From NCBI GenBank assembly GCA_009697105.1, contig SIAQ01000034.1:1-44753 (forward strand): DNA of 44,753 nt, given 5' to 3'. A program made the translations under genes and the position numbers. The DNA is from Gemmataceae bacterium. GTDB taxonomy: Bacteria > Planctomycetota > Planctomycetia > Gemmatales > Gemmataceae. Positions 1-7,700 of the stretch are shown piece after piece. The first letter of the stretch is position 1; each line of letters begins with the position of its first letter. The notes under the pieces are model-generated. The model did not search any database. It saw only the letters and a list, made by a program, of their open reading frames with translations, and was not told the DNA's origin.

Positions 1-127
1 GAAGCTGCTCCAGGACCAACACCAGAACGCCACCGCTCGCCGTTGCCATACCGTGACCCGCCATCAGCGAATCATTGGACTCGGAATCAACCTTGCCGAA
101 CTCCCTTGTTGTATACCAAGATAGAGA

Positions 128-517
128 TCAAGTAGCGCTGTCGTAGTAGAAGGATCGCTGGGGCTGTTGCCCTAAGATCCGGTCGGGGGCGGGATTGAGC
201 ACCTTATCGACGAAATACACGTGGTCCAAATCAGCCCCGAGTGCCCGTAAGCGAGGAATCAGCGTCGTCTCTGCGTCATCCTCAGCATTCAAGATAAGAA
301 CGTTATTTGGTTTCTTGGCCTCAATTCTGCCGTTGGGGGATAGGACCTGACCAAGCGAAATAGCACCGGCCAAATCCAACGTCACGAATGATTTGCCTTG
401 GCCAGGATCACCATCGATGATTGTGAGGTTGCCGAGTGGAATTAGGCCTTCGATCAGCCATTGGACTGTACGTGTCCTGAGGTCTTTGGCTCAGGAGATT
501 TCAAGTTTGGGTGGCAT
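128..517 (-). pseudogene. AAA-type (RepA-like) ATPase remnant with in-frame stop
   Basis: Reading the minus strand from an ATG at 517 gives a short N-terminus, a TGA at 493-491 after eight codons, and then an uninterrupted frame to 128. That frame contains a clear Walker A motif (GDPGQGKSF) around 420-395, followed by TLDLAGAISLG and VLILNAEDD, the layout of AAA_25/RepA-type ATPases found in primase-helicase modules of plasmids and integrated elements. Family members run to 300 or more residues; this one ends at about 130, before the expected Walker B region, so it is both interrupted and truncated. An ATG at 385 could in principle restart translation, but it lies downstream of Walker A. I read it as debris of a mobile or plasmid-derived element. 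The family call rests on Walker A and its following sequence only. Confidence 0.6.
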
Positions 518-555
518 GTTCTTCCCCTAGACACGCGGTTTTCTTGCTTCATTCT

Positions 556-867
556 TCAGGTAGTTAAACACAGAGGGAGGACCCATGCAAACTGAATTTT
601 ATTTCCGATGGTGTCCCTCTGCTTGGCGACCCGGATGACGCCTTCGAGGATCTCGTCAATGTCGGCGTGGGAAAGGGCGAGGTCGTACCTTCCCTTCACG
701 CTGAACATGAGGTCATCGAGATCGTTCAGCAGGCTTTCTAGCCTGCCCCCACGGACGACGGCAGGCTGGAAAGCCTGGCCCCACCTGTCAAATCAAGCTG
801 GTCGGACCACTAGCGCGGCGCTCATGGTGGGGCTTGGCCCTGAAGGTTCGTTCGCATCCTTGGTCAT
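556..867 (-). pseudogene. Small ORF interrupted by a palindromic repeat
   Basis: An ATG at 867 has a GGAG-type ribosome site just upstream and opens with MTKDANEPSGPSPTMSAAL. The frame hits a TGA near 796 and then resumes, in the same frame, after a palindrome at 731-776, with a plausible helical stretch (LNDLDDLMFSVKGRYDLAL, then HADIDEILEGVIRVAKQRD) ending at a TGA at 558-556. The simplest reading is a small accessory gene, probably the partner upstream of the ATPase remnant at 128-517, broken by insertion of a palindromic repeat. The product is not recognised. Confidence 0.4.
731..776. repeat. Palindromic repeat inside broken ORF
   Basis: Two 17-nt arms (AGGCTTTCTAGCCTGCC at 731-747 and its near-perfect complement at 760-776, one mismatch) flank a 12-nt loop. 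It sits in the middle of a minus-strand ORF whose halves are in frame on either side, so it appears to be an insertion. Confidence 0.7.
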
Positions 868-950
868 TCTCTTGGTCTCCGAGAAAACCTGCTTGCCTTT
901 TCCCATGGGAACCGCAATAATTCCAGCTAACCTAATCACTTGGAGAAGCC

Positions 951-1214
951 ATGCTATTCGCTAAATCGATTCTGGTCGCGCAGCAACCCGTGCATTGGGT
1001 TCCCGAATCCTTTGAGATGGCCGTCGCCTCGACCATTGTGTTCGGCGGCATTGGGATTGTGCTGGCGATCCTCGGCTTCAAGCTGTTTGATCTATTGACG
1101 CCGGGCAAGTTGGATGTCGAAATTCTTGAGAAGCAGAACGTGGCGGCATCGATTCTCGGTGCGGCGATCATCCTGGGCATTTGTCTGGTGGTCTCGGCGG
1201 CGATTCGCGGTTGA
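951..1214 (+). CDS. DUF350 family inner-membrane protein (YjfL-like)
   Basis: 87-residue protein with two hydrophobic helices, about residues 24-45 and 65-85, separated by a short loop containing FDLLTPGKLDVEILEKQNVA. The Asn-Ala pair just before the second helix (QNVAASILGAAI) is the pattern of DUF350/UPF0719 proteins such as E. coli YjfL, although those usually carry two copies of this unit and this is a single unit. ATG at 951 is preceded by GGAG at 943-946. It is the first gene of a tight three-gene operon (spacing 9 and 4 nt) ending in a glutathionylspermidine-synthase-like ATP-grasp enzyme, mirroring E. coli yjfL-yjfM-yjfC. The molecular function of DUF350 proteins is not established. 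Confidence 0.8.
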   Translation: MLFAKSILVAQQPVHWVPESFEMAVASTIVFGGIGIVLAILGFKLFDLLTPGKLDVEILEKQNVAASILGAAIILGICLVVSAAIRG

Positions 1215-1223
1215 GGTAATTCG

Positions 1224-1514
1224 ATGATTAGGAAATCGCAGTACGTCGTGCTGGGGTTGCTCGGCGTTGTCGCTGCCCTTGGCACATGTGCTTGCTGCAT
1301 CGCATATAACGAACGGGTGCCTCACGGTGGCGGCCACGGCGGGGTTCGGCATTCACGCCGCAGTCCGTTCCTGTGGTTCGTCGGCGGTGGTGGGCATTCC
1401 GCGGTCGGCGGGGCGCGGCCGGGCACTAACACTGGAACTTCCCGCGGCACCACAGGCACGTCGCGCGGCGGATTCGGGTCCACCAGCGGATCTCACGGCG
1501 GCATCGGAGCCTGA
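1224..1514 (+). CDS. Small Gly/Ser/Thr-rich exported or membrane protein
   Basis: 96 residues: a hydrophobic N-terminus (YVVLGLLGVVAALGTCACC, residues 7-25) followed by a tail of low complexity rich in Gly, Ser, Thr, His and Arg with repeated TSRG/TSGS units. The Cys residues at the end of the hydrophobic segment could be a weak lipobox (LGTC), but a simple membrane anchor is equally possible. By position it corresponds to E. coli yjfM, between a DUF350 protein and an ATP-grasp ligase; E. coli YjfM is likewise a small protein with a low-complexity tail. I see no direct sequence homology and infer equivalence from context only. Confidence 0.7.
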   Translation: MIRKSQYVVLGLLGVVAALGTCACCIAYNERVPHGGGHGGVRHSRRSPFLWFVGGGGHSAVGGARPGTNTGTSRGTTGTSRGGFGSTSGSHGGIGA

Positions 1515-1518
1515 TCCC

Positions 1519-2652
1519 ATGCAACGCGTCGCCGTCACTCCCCGGCCCGATTGGCAGAAACGCGTCGAGGCCATCGGGTTCGCCCATCACACCAGTGACG
1601 ACGGCTCACCCTACTGGAACGAGTCGGCTTGTTACCTCTTCACCTCCGCTGAAATCAACGTCCTCGAAGCCGCCACGCTCGAACTCGATAAACTTTGCAT
1701 ACAGGCCGTCGAGCACATCATTCAACACGATCTGTGGGACGAATTTCAGATACCGCCGGCCTACCGCGCCTGGATTCGCCGAAGCTGGGACGAGGAATCG
1801 ATCAGCATCGTCGGGCGGTTCGATCTTCTCTATGACGGCGTGAACCCGCCCAAGCTCGCGGAGTACAATGCCGACACGCCGACGGCACTCATCGAGGCCG
1901 CCATCGCCCAGTGGTTTTGGCTGCAAGATGTGTCGCCCGAATCGGACCAATTCAACTCCCTGCACGAACGGCTGATCGAAGCGTGGAAAGTAGTGAAACG
2001 CGAAATCGATACGCCGGTGGCGTTCCTGGCGACACAGAACCACCTCGAGGATTTCGCGACCGTCACCTACCTGCGCGACGTTGCCGAACAGGCGGGGATA
2101 CGCACGCAGTATCTGCCAATCCAGGCAGTCGGCTGGAACGAAGGCCTCGGTGCGTTTATGGACACACAGGACGAACCGCTCGGATGCGTGTTCAAGTTGT
2201 ATCCGTGGGAATGGATGCTGCGCGAGGAGTTCGGGTCGCACCTGCCGAACGCCGCGACTCGCTGGTTGGAACCGCCGTGGAAGATGCTTATAAGCAACAA
2301 GGCGATTCTGCCGCTGTTGTGGATGCTGAACCCTGGCCATCCGAATCTGCTGCCGGCGTCGTTCGAGTTGATGTCGGGGCGTTGTGTGCGTAAGCCGAAG
2401 CAAGGCCGCGAAGGCGCGAACATGGCAATCCTCGACGGCGGCGGCGTGATTGAATCGACCGATGGCGAGTACACGGATGAACCGGTGATTTATCAACAGT
2501 TCATGCCGCTGCCGCGCTTCGAGGGACAGACGGCGGTGCTGGGAAGCTGGATGATTAACGGCGAAGCGTGCGGCCTGGGCGTGCGCGAAGACGCCGCCAC
2601 GATTACGACGAACCTAAGCCGATTCGTGCCGCATCGGATGCTTCCGTCTTAG
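1519..2652 (+). CDS. Glutathionylspermidine synthase-like ATP-grasp ligase (YgiC/YjfC family)
   Basis: 377 residues from ATG 1519, four bases after the preceding stop; the open frame extends upstream, but that part overlaps the previous gene and is rejected. The N-terminal half carries the pre-ATP-grasp signature (YWNESACYLF, GRFDLLYDG, KLAEYNADTPTALIE) and the C-terminal half the ATP-grasp signature (KPKQGREGANM, YQQFMPLP, and a final ITTNLSRFVPH). This matches the C-terminal synthetase domain of E. coli GspS and the stand-alone YgiC/YjfC proteins, and the amidase domain of GspS is absent. The family forms an amide bond between a peptide or carboxylate and an amine using ATP; the substrates of YgiC/YjfC are not firmly known. 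Its operon partners are two membrane proteins, which suggests work at the envelope. Confidence 0.9.
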   Translation: MQRVAVTPRPDWQKRVEAIGFAHHTSDDGSPYWNESACYLFTSAEINVLEAATLELDKLCIQAVEHIIQHDLWDEFQIPPAYRAWIRRSWDEESISIVGRFDLLYDGVNPPKLAEYNADTPTALIEAAIAQWFWLQDVSPESDQFNSLHERLIEAWKVVKREIDTPVAFLATQNHLEDFATVTYLRDVAEQAGIRTQYLPIQAVGWNEGLGAFMDTQDEPLGCVFKLYPWEWMLREEFGSHLPNAATRWLEPPWKMLISNKAILPLLWMLNPGHPNLLPASFELMSGRCVRKPKQGREGANMAILDGGGVIESTDGEYTDEPVIYQQFMPLPRFEGQTAVLGSWMINGEACGLGVREDAATITTNLSRFVPHRMLPS

Positions 2653-2879
2653 CCCTTGGTCCTTCGTTGTTAGCGCTTCGTTTACTCGGGACGGAGTCTC
2701 ATCGCTATGGCGATTGCCACCGACCACGGACAAAATCAAGATGGCCAAGGTGCAGAGCCAGCGCACACTTTCAGCGGTCCTTCACTCGAGTGCGAGCGTG
2801 GCGGATGCGCGCAAGCAAAATATGCTGCAATGTGGTAAAATTGGCTCAGGCGTTGAAAAACTCGACGGGGATTACGCAC

Positions 2880-3170
2880 ATGTATCGACCGCTGGGCATA
2901 TTCTGGTTCGCCGTCGGCGTCGGGTTGCTGACGTTGCAGTGGACGATGCCGACGATGGCCGAATATCCAATGATGGTGAATCGTGTGCCACTCGGCGCGC
3001 TCGCACTGACGTTGTCGTTTTACAATACGATCCGGTGGCGCATGTTAGCCGCACGAATCGCGGCACGCGAGCAGGAACACGCCGAGCAGGTGAAGCAGCG
3101 ATTCGGCCACGGACCGATCGACCCGAACTTCGATTTCTCTGAACCGCCGAAGGATACGAAACCGAAATAA
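2880..3170 (+). CDS. Small two-helix membrane protein, hypothetical
   Basis: 96 residues from ATG 2880. Two hydrophobic stretches, about residues 5-22 (LGIFWFAVGVGLLTLQW) and 36-50 (RVPLGALALTLSFYN), are followed by a charged cytosolic tail (AREQEHAEQVKQRF) ending in a Pro/Asp-rich segment. The frame is open for a further 100 codons upstream, but that part has no protein-like character, so the ATG immediately before the hydrophobic region is preferred. No family recognised. It lies between the ATP-grasp operon and the LOG-family gene. Confidence 0.55.
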   Translation: MYRPLGIFWFAVGVGLLTLQWTMPTMAEYPMMVNRVPLGALALTLSFYNTIRWRMLAARIAAREQEHAEQVKQRFGHGPIDPNFDFSEPPKDTKPK

Positions 3171-3260
3171 TATCGCTATTCCGCATCTGCCGCTTGGGGC
3201 TGGATCACTAGACCATCCGACGCGAACGCTAAGCCGCAAGCGGGAATCAGGAACGCTCTC

Positions 3261-4292
3261 ATGGACCAAACACCGAACAAGTCGTTTCACCCGATTCACG
3301 ATTATACGCCACAAACGCCAGAGGAAGACGCACGCAGTTATAGCATCGAGCACTACGTGCAACAGATCCACGAAACCACCAACAAACTGCTGCAAGATAA
3401 CGCTAACCGTGGCGATGTCAAGTTGCTCAGCGTCGCCTTGCGTGAATTACGTTATTGTTTCAAAATCTTCGCGAATTACCGCCACCGGCCTCAGGTGACG
3501 GTGTTCGGCTCGGCGCGGACGCCGCCGGAGGATCCATCGTTTCAGCAGTGCGTCGAATTCTCTCGCCGAATGGCCGAGGCGGGATACATGGTAATTACGG
3601 GCGGGGGCAACGGGATCATGGAAGCCGGCCACATCGGCGCAGGCCGCGAGAATAGCATCGGCCTCAATATCCTCCTGCCGTTCGAGCAGCACGCCAACAC
3701 CGTCATCCGCGATGATCCGAAGTTGATGCACCTGCGCTACTTCTTCACGCGTAAACTTCTCTTCGTCAAAGAGTGCGAGGCCGTTGCCCTTTTCCCCGGC
3801 GGGTTCGGCACACTCGACGAAGGCTTCGAGGTGCTCACGCTAATCCAGACCGGCAAGAGCCATCTCTTCCCGATCGTCATGGTCGATGCGCCCGGCAGCG
3901 ACTATTGGCATCACTTCCTGCGCTTCACCAAGGAAGTGCTACTAAGCCGAAAGCTCATCGCCGAGGCCGACCTGCATCTGTTCAAGGTGACGTATTCGGT
4001 CGATGAAGCCGTGGCTGAGGTGCTGAATTTTTACCGCGTGTATCACAGCATGCGTTACGTTCGTGGTGATCTGGTGTTTCGTCTGCATCGCGCGATTAGC
4101 GAGGCGACCTTGGAGCGAGTTCGCGTTGACTTCGCCGACATCATCAAGGGCGGCACGTTCGAGTTGACCAACGCGCTGCCTGAGGAATTCGAGGAGGTGG
4201 CGCTGGCGGTGCTGCCAAGGCTCAAGTTTCGCTTCGATCGGCACAAGCTTGGGCGGCTGCGGCAGCTGATCGACGCCGTGAATCAGGACTGA
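3261..4292 (+). CDS. LOG family protein (TIGR00730-like nucleotide hydrolase)
   Basis: 343 residues. The Rossmann core contains VTVFGSAR (about 73-80), GGGNGIMEAGHIGA and PGGFGTLDEGFE (about residue 179), the PGGxGTxxE signature of the LOG (Lonely Guy) family, whose members release adenine or cytokinin-type bases from nucleoside 5'-monophosphates, and of related nucleotide hydrolases. It is longer than the minimal enzyme (about 190 residues): about 70 residues lie ahead of the core and about 90 follow it, as in the long PpnN-like and planctomycete versions. The Arg and Glu of the active site are present. A half copy of a dispersed palindrome (3222-3245) sits directly upstream. Confidence 0.85.
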   Translation: MDQTPNKSFHPIHDYTPQTPEEDARSYSIEHYVQQIHETTNKLLQDNANRGDVKLLSVALRELRYCFKIFANYRHRPQVTVFGSARTPPEDPSFQQCVEFSRRMAEAGYMVITGGGNGIMEAGHIGAGRENSIGLNILLPFEQHANTVIRDDPKLMHLRYFFTRKLLFVKECEAVALFPGGFGTLDEGFEVLTLIQTGKSHLFPIVMVDAPGSDYWHHFLRFTKEVLLSRKLIAEADLHLFKVTYSVDEAVAEVLNFYRVYHSMRYVRGDLVFRLHRAISEATLERVRVDFADIIKGGTFELTNALPEEFEEVALAVLPRLKFRFDRHKLGRLRQLIDAVNQD

Positions 4293-4335
4293 AATTGAAG
4301 ATGTAACGGTTTGACTGAGAGCTGAGAGCTGATAA

Positions 4336-5232
4336 CTAAGCCTGCATCAGCCGATGCAGATACAAATGCACCGGGCCGAGGTTGCCGCCGTAGTTGCCTG
4401 CGGTGATGGCGACGACGCCGGGTTGGCAAGCGGCGCGGATGCCGACGCGTGTTGCTTGTTCCACCGCTGGCTGATCGATGCCATCGATGACGAGTTCGTA
4501 GACGGCATTGACGTTGTCGGGCAGCTTGGATGCGACCGAGCCACGCAGAGTCGGGCAGTAGGCGTCGTTGGTGCTGGCGCGGAGTTTCTTGTACTTGCTG
4601 CCGACTTTGCTGCCGCTGCGCACGATCCCGCCGGGGAACGGCAAGATGACGCCAGGCACCCCGCCGATGGCGAGCACGGCGGCCTCGGCGGCGGCGAGAC
4701 CAGCCTTCTGCGTCTCGGCGAGAATCAAAAAGTTCCCGCCGCCGACGCCTTTGACTGTACCAAACACGTCCTCGCAGACAAATTCACCGTCCATCACGGG
4801 CAAACGCCAATAGCGCCGATCGTTGAGTTTTTTGCTGATCTGATGACCATCGCCGAAGAAACGCAGGTTTCCACCGACGCGAATCGTTTTGCCTTTGACG
4901 AGGGATAAGCCGTTATAGCACGCCGTTGTCGGGCAGGTGAGGACGCACTGTCCCACTCGGCTAATGACCGCTTTTTGCAGGGCGTCGCGGTTGAAGGCGA
5001 ACATTAGGACGCTGACGCCTGGCCGATCGTCGATCGTCTCGTCGGGCCTGAGCGTGCGTTCGATGGCCGCCTCGACATCGCAGCCGATGACCGACGACGC
5101 ATACCCGGTGACGACTTGCCCAGTCGTGCGCGCCCAACCAGGCGTTTCCGCCGTGATGACGAGCCGAGCGGCGGTCATCGGGAACGCCTCGGCGAAGGTG
5201 TCTTCGATCAGAACGTTGTTGATGGTTAGCAA
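4336..5232 (-). CDS. fhcD: Formylmethanofuran--tetrahydromethanopterin N-formyltransferase (FhcD/Ftr)
   Basis: 298 residues, the usual length of Ftr (about 297-300). It transfers a formyl group between methanofuran and tetrahydromethanopterin (H4MPT), a cytosolic C1 step used by methanogens, methylotrophs and many Planctomycetes for formaldehyde oxidation. Sequence support: the opening INNVLIEDTFAEAFPM, TAETPGWARTT, VIGCDVEA, NRDALQKAVISRVGQCVLTC, GNLRFFGDGHQ, DVFGTVKGVGGGNF, LPFPGGIVRSGSKVGS, and the C-terminal AGNYGGNLGPVHLYLH, all typical of the family. It stands alone here: no fhcA/B/C, mch or mtdB gene is in the window. ribF follows it on the same strand. Confidence 0.93.
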   Translation of the reverse strand: MLTINNVLIEDTFAEAFPMTAARLVITAETPGWARTTGQVVTGYASSVIGCDVEAAIERTLRPDETIDDRPGVSVLMFAFNRDALQKAVISRVGQCVLTCPTTACYNGLSLVKGKTIRVGGNLRFFGDGHQISKKLNDRRYWRLPVMDGEFVCEDVFGTVKGVGGGNFLILAETQKAGLAAAEAAVLAIGGVPGVILPFPGGIVRSGSKVGSKYKKLRASTNDAYCPTLRGSVASKLPDNVNAVYELVIDGIDQPAVEQATRVGIRAACQPGVVAITAGNYGGNLGPVHLYLHRLMQA

Positions 5233-5289
5233 GGCTGGACTCGTCAGTGGTCAGTGGTCAGTAGCACTTTGTACTTTGTATTTGGCAGA

Positions 5290-6216
5290 TCAAGACAACG
5301 CCATGCGAACCGATTCGAGGTCGTGGCTTATCTGTTCCTTGAGTGTATCGATGCTTGCGAACGTTTTCGTATCGCGAATTTTCTTAACGAAAGTCGCTGA
5401 CAGTAATTTTCCGTACAGGTCGCCGGTAAAGCCTAGCAGGTGCACCTCGGTTTTGCGGGCGATTTCGCCGAAGGTCGGGTTCGGGCCGACGTTGGCGGCG
5501 GCGGGCCAGGTTGTGCCGTCTACGGTCGCACGCAGTGCATAAACGCCATCGCCTGGCAGCAGCGTCGGCACGTCGTGCAGGTTCGCAGTGGGGAAGCCGA
5601 TCGTCGTGCCGCGCTTTTGGCCAGCCTCAACCGTCCCGGTAATAACGTATTCCCGACCCAGCAGGGCGGCGACCACGTCCACGCGCCCCGCCAAAAGTTC
5701 CGTGCGTACACGACTGCTCGAAACGACGAGGCCTTGCACCTCGCGTGGAGGCAGCAGCGTTAGTCGTAGTTTCGCCTCCGTGCACAATTGCTTGAGTACA
5801 TCGATGGTGCCCTCGCGGTTTCGACCGAAACCGAAGTTGAACCCTTCGACAAGAGCGGCGGCTCGCAGCTGCGTTAGAATGATTCGCTGGAAGAACTCTC
5901 GTGCACTTAGTTGCAACAGCTCGGGGCTTGTACGAAGGATCAGCACATGATCCGCGCCGTGGCGTTGTAATAATGACGCGCGGTCGACTAGCGTGTTGAG
6001 CGATGGCCCGACTTTGTCCGGTCGCAACAGGAGCGACGGGTGCGGATCGAGCGTGACGGCGACTGCGGGGCCAGGGATGGCTTGGGCCTGGCGCGACGCT
6101 TCTGCCAATAGCGCCTGGTGGCCGAGATGAACGCCATCGAAGTTGCCGATGGTCAGCACCCCGCCCAGGCAGGTATCGGGGAAGGCATCATCAATGGAAC
6201 AGGTGAAGGTGGCCAT
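5290..6216 (-). CDS. ribF: Bifunctional riboflavin kinase / FAD synthetase
   Basis: 308 residues from the ATG at 6216; a start 19 codons upstream is possible, but that extension lies in a dispersed repeat (6230-6306) and is not protein-like. The N-terminal adenylyltransferase domain carries TIGNFDGVHLGHQALL (about residues 21-36), and the C-terminal flavokinase domain carries GTTIGFPTANL and the motif VGPNPTFG. The enzyme phosphorylates riboflavin to FMN and adenylates it to FAD. Length and domain order match the standard bacterial protein (about 300-315 residues). Confidence 0.93.
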   Translation of the reverse strand: MATFTCSIDDAFPDTCLGGVLTIGNFDGVHLGHQALLAEASRQAQAIPGPAVAVTLDPHPSLLLRPDKVGPSLNTLVDRASLLQRHGADHVLILRTSPELLQLSAREFFQRIILTQLRAAALVEGFNFGFGRNREGTIDVLKQLCTEAKLRLTLLPPREVQGLVVSSSRVRTELLAGRVDVVAALLGREYVITGTVEAGQKRGTTIGFPTANLHDVPTLLPGDGVYALRATVDGTTWPAAANVGPNPTFGEIARKTEVHLLGFTGDLYGKLLSATFVKKIRDTKTFASIDTLKEQISHDLESVRMALS

Positions 6217-6229
6217 GGTGACGAGAGGA

Positions 6230-6306
6230 TTAACCACAGAGGCACAGAGAAAACAATCTGTTAATACCGCCAAACTTGTCTCTATTCTCCGTGTCTCTGC
6301 GGTTAA
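6230..6306. repeat. Inverted repeat of the ACCACAGAGGCACAGAG type (copy 1)
   Basis: Left arm TTAACCACAGAGGCACAGAG at 6230-6249 and an imperfect complement at 6286-6306 (CCGTGTCTCTGCGGTTAA). It lies between the ribF start and the tpx stop. Related copies occur at 39370-39469 and 43320-43430, plus a half copy at 39085-39102. Confidence 0.7.
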
Positions 6307-6317
6307 GTTGTTATTGT

Positions 6318-6836
6318 TCAGCCTGCGACAGCTTTGAGGGCGGCGATGGCGTTGTCGTAGTTCGGGTGGATGCCGACTTCGGGGACGTATTCGCAGTAGG
6401 TGATCTTGTTGTTTGCATCGACGACGAAGATCGCGCGCGACAGCAGCGGAATCACCAGGCCCTGAATGAGCACGCCGAAGTTTTTGCCAAACGATCCATT
6501 GTGCAGGTCGGAGAGGTTCTGCAGGTTCGTCACGTTCTCAGCCGTGCAGAATCGCTTCTGCGCGAACGGCATGTCGAGGCTGACCGTATAACATGCGACC
6601 TTGTCCTTCATGCCGGCGACGGCTTCGTCGAACTTCTTCGTCTGCGCGCTGCAGACGCCGGTATCGAGCGATGGCACAACGCTGAACAGACGCGCCTTCT
6701 TCGGCGTGCCGGCGAGCGTGATGGCTTCAAGCGTCGGGGCGGCGCAGGCGAAATCGGGGGCGGCGTCGCCAGCTTTGAGTTGCGGGCCGACCAACGGAAA
6801 CATCTTGTCTTTGAACTTCACTTGGCGTTCGGACAT
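6318..6836 (-). CDS. tpx: Thiol peroxidase (atypical 2-Cys peroxiredoxin)
   Basis: 172 residues, typical of Tpx. The peroxidatic Cys is in VVPSLDTGVC (C62), and the resolving Cys is C97 in FAQKRFCTAENV, the Tpx-specific spacing. The enzyme reduces H2O2 and organic peroxides using thioredoxin in the cytosol. The start at 6836 is supported by AGGAG eight bases upstream. It is divergently transcribed from ahpC-ahpD, with 236 bp between the starts, so a shared oxidative-stress control region is plausible, though I could not pick out a defined operator. Confidence 0.95.
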   Translation of the reverse strand: MSERQVKFKDKMFPLVGPQLKAGDAAPDFACAAPTLEAITLAGTPKKARLFSVVPSLDTGVCSAQTKKFDEAVAGMKDKVACYTVSLDMPFAQKRFCTAENVTNLQNLSDLHNGSFGKNFGVLIQGLVIPLLSRAIFVVDANNKITYCEYVPEVGIHPNYDNAIAALKAVAG

Positions 6837-7072
6837 TGTCTCGTACTCCTATTATTTGCTCGGTATTTTCCAAATCTTCGTAGTAACATTTTTCCGTTCG
6901 CGAGGGTAGCCGCGAACGCTAAACGAAGAAACATAAGGCTTAAACTACGGCCATGTCCCTTTATCGTCCAACCTTAACAAACCGGCGACTTGATCTAACG
7001 TTGCCCGTGTCTAAAATAGCACAGAAGAACAACCATTACGAAACCACGTTTTTCCACGAAAGGGCTATTTTC

Positions 7073-7597
7073 ATGTTGACCGTTGGCGATCGATTCCCGC
7101 AATTCAACGTCGCGGCTTGCACCGGTTTGGACAAGAGCGGCTTGACTAAAGTCAGCAACGACACCTACAAAGGCAAATGGGTCTGCTATTTCTTTTACCC
7201 CAAAGACTTCACCTTTGTCTGCCCGACGGAGTTGGTGGAGTTTGGCAAAAAGATCAAGGAATTCAAGGACCGCGACTGCGAACTCGTGTCCGGCAGCACC
7301 GACAATGAATACTGCCATCAGGCCTGGCGCAACGCCCATGCCGAACTGAAGACGCTACCCTACGCCATGATCAACGCCTCGAAGCTGGCGTTCGACCTTG
7401 GCATCGTGCATCCCGTCGCTAATGCTTGCTTGCGTGCGACGTTCCTCGTTGATCCGGACGGCATGATCCAATGGGCCAGCGCGAACCCGCTGCCCGTAGG
7501 CCGTAGCGTCGCTGAGGTGCTGCGCATGCTCGACGCGATCCAGTCGAAGGAACTGTGCCCGTGCGATTGGCAGCCCGGCCAGCCGACGTTGAAGTAA
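7073..7597 (+). CDS. ahpC: AhpC/TSA-type peroxiredoxin
   Basis: 174 residues from ATG 7073, with AAAGGG eight bases upstream. The upstream open frame to 6953 is not protein-like. The peroxidatic Cys is C50 in DFTFVCPTELVEF, and a Cys pair sits in the tail (CPCDWQPG), where AhpC-type enzymes carry their resolving residues. It lies directly upstream of ahpD, the arrangement known from mycobacteria and many other bacteria, where AhpD serves as the thiol adaptor reducing AhpC. A palindrome (7607-7669) separates the two genes. Confidence 0.93.
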   Translation: MLTVGDRFPQFNVAACTGLDKSGLTKVSNDTYKGKWVCYFFYPKDFTFVCPTELVEFGKKIKEFKDRDCELVSGSTDNEYCHQAWRNAHAELKTLPYAMINASKLAFDLGIVHPVANACLRATFLVDPDGMIQWASANPLPVGRSVAEVLRMLDAIQSKELCPCDWQPGQPTLK

Positions 7598-7606
7598 TCG
7601 AATTCG

Positions 7607-7669
7607 GTTTGCGTTTAGCGCCCGTGGGATCATGCGAAGGCAAGGCACCCGCGAGCGCTAAACGTAAAC
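7607..7669. repeat. Palindrome, GTTTACGTTTAGCG family (copy 1)
   Basis: Arms GTTTGCGTTTAGCG and CGCTAAACGTAAAC bracket about 35 nt between ahpC and ahpD. Same family as the perfect palindrome at 14244-14291 and the variant at 18784-18836. It could modulate the ahpC/ahpD transcript, but no T-tract follows. Confidence 0.7.
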
Positions 7670-7700
7670 AATGCATATTTATTTTTTTCGAGGCACCGCC

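Noticed and set aside
932..1352. Minus-strand ORFs (122 and 86 residues) opposite the DUF350 and Gly-rich genes
   Set aside because: No protein-like pattern and fully antisense to a coherent three-gene operon.
1606..2496. 296-residue minus-strand ORF opposite the ATP-grasp gene
   Set aside because: Arg/His-rich shadow of a well-recognised GSP_synth-like frame.
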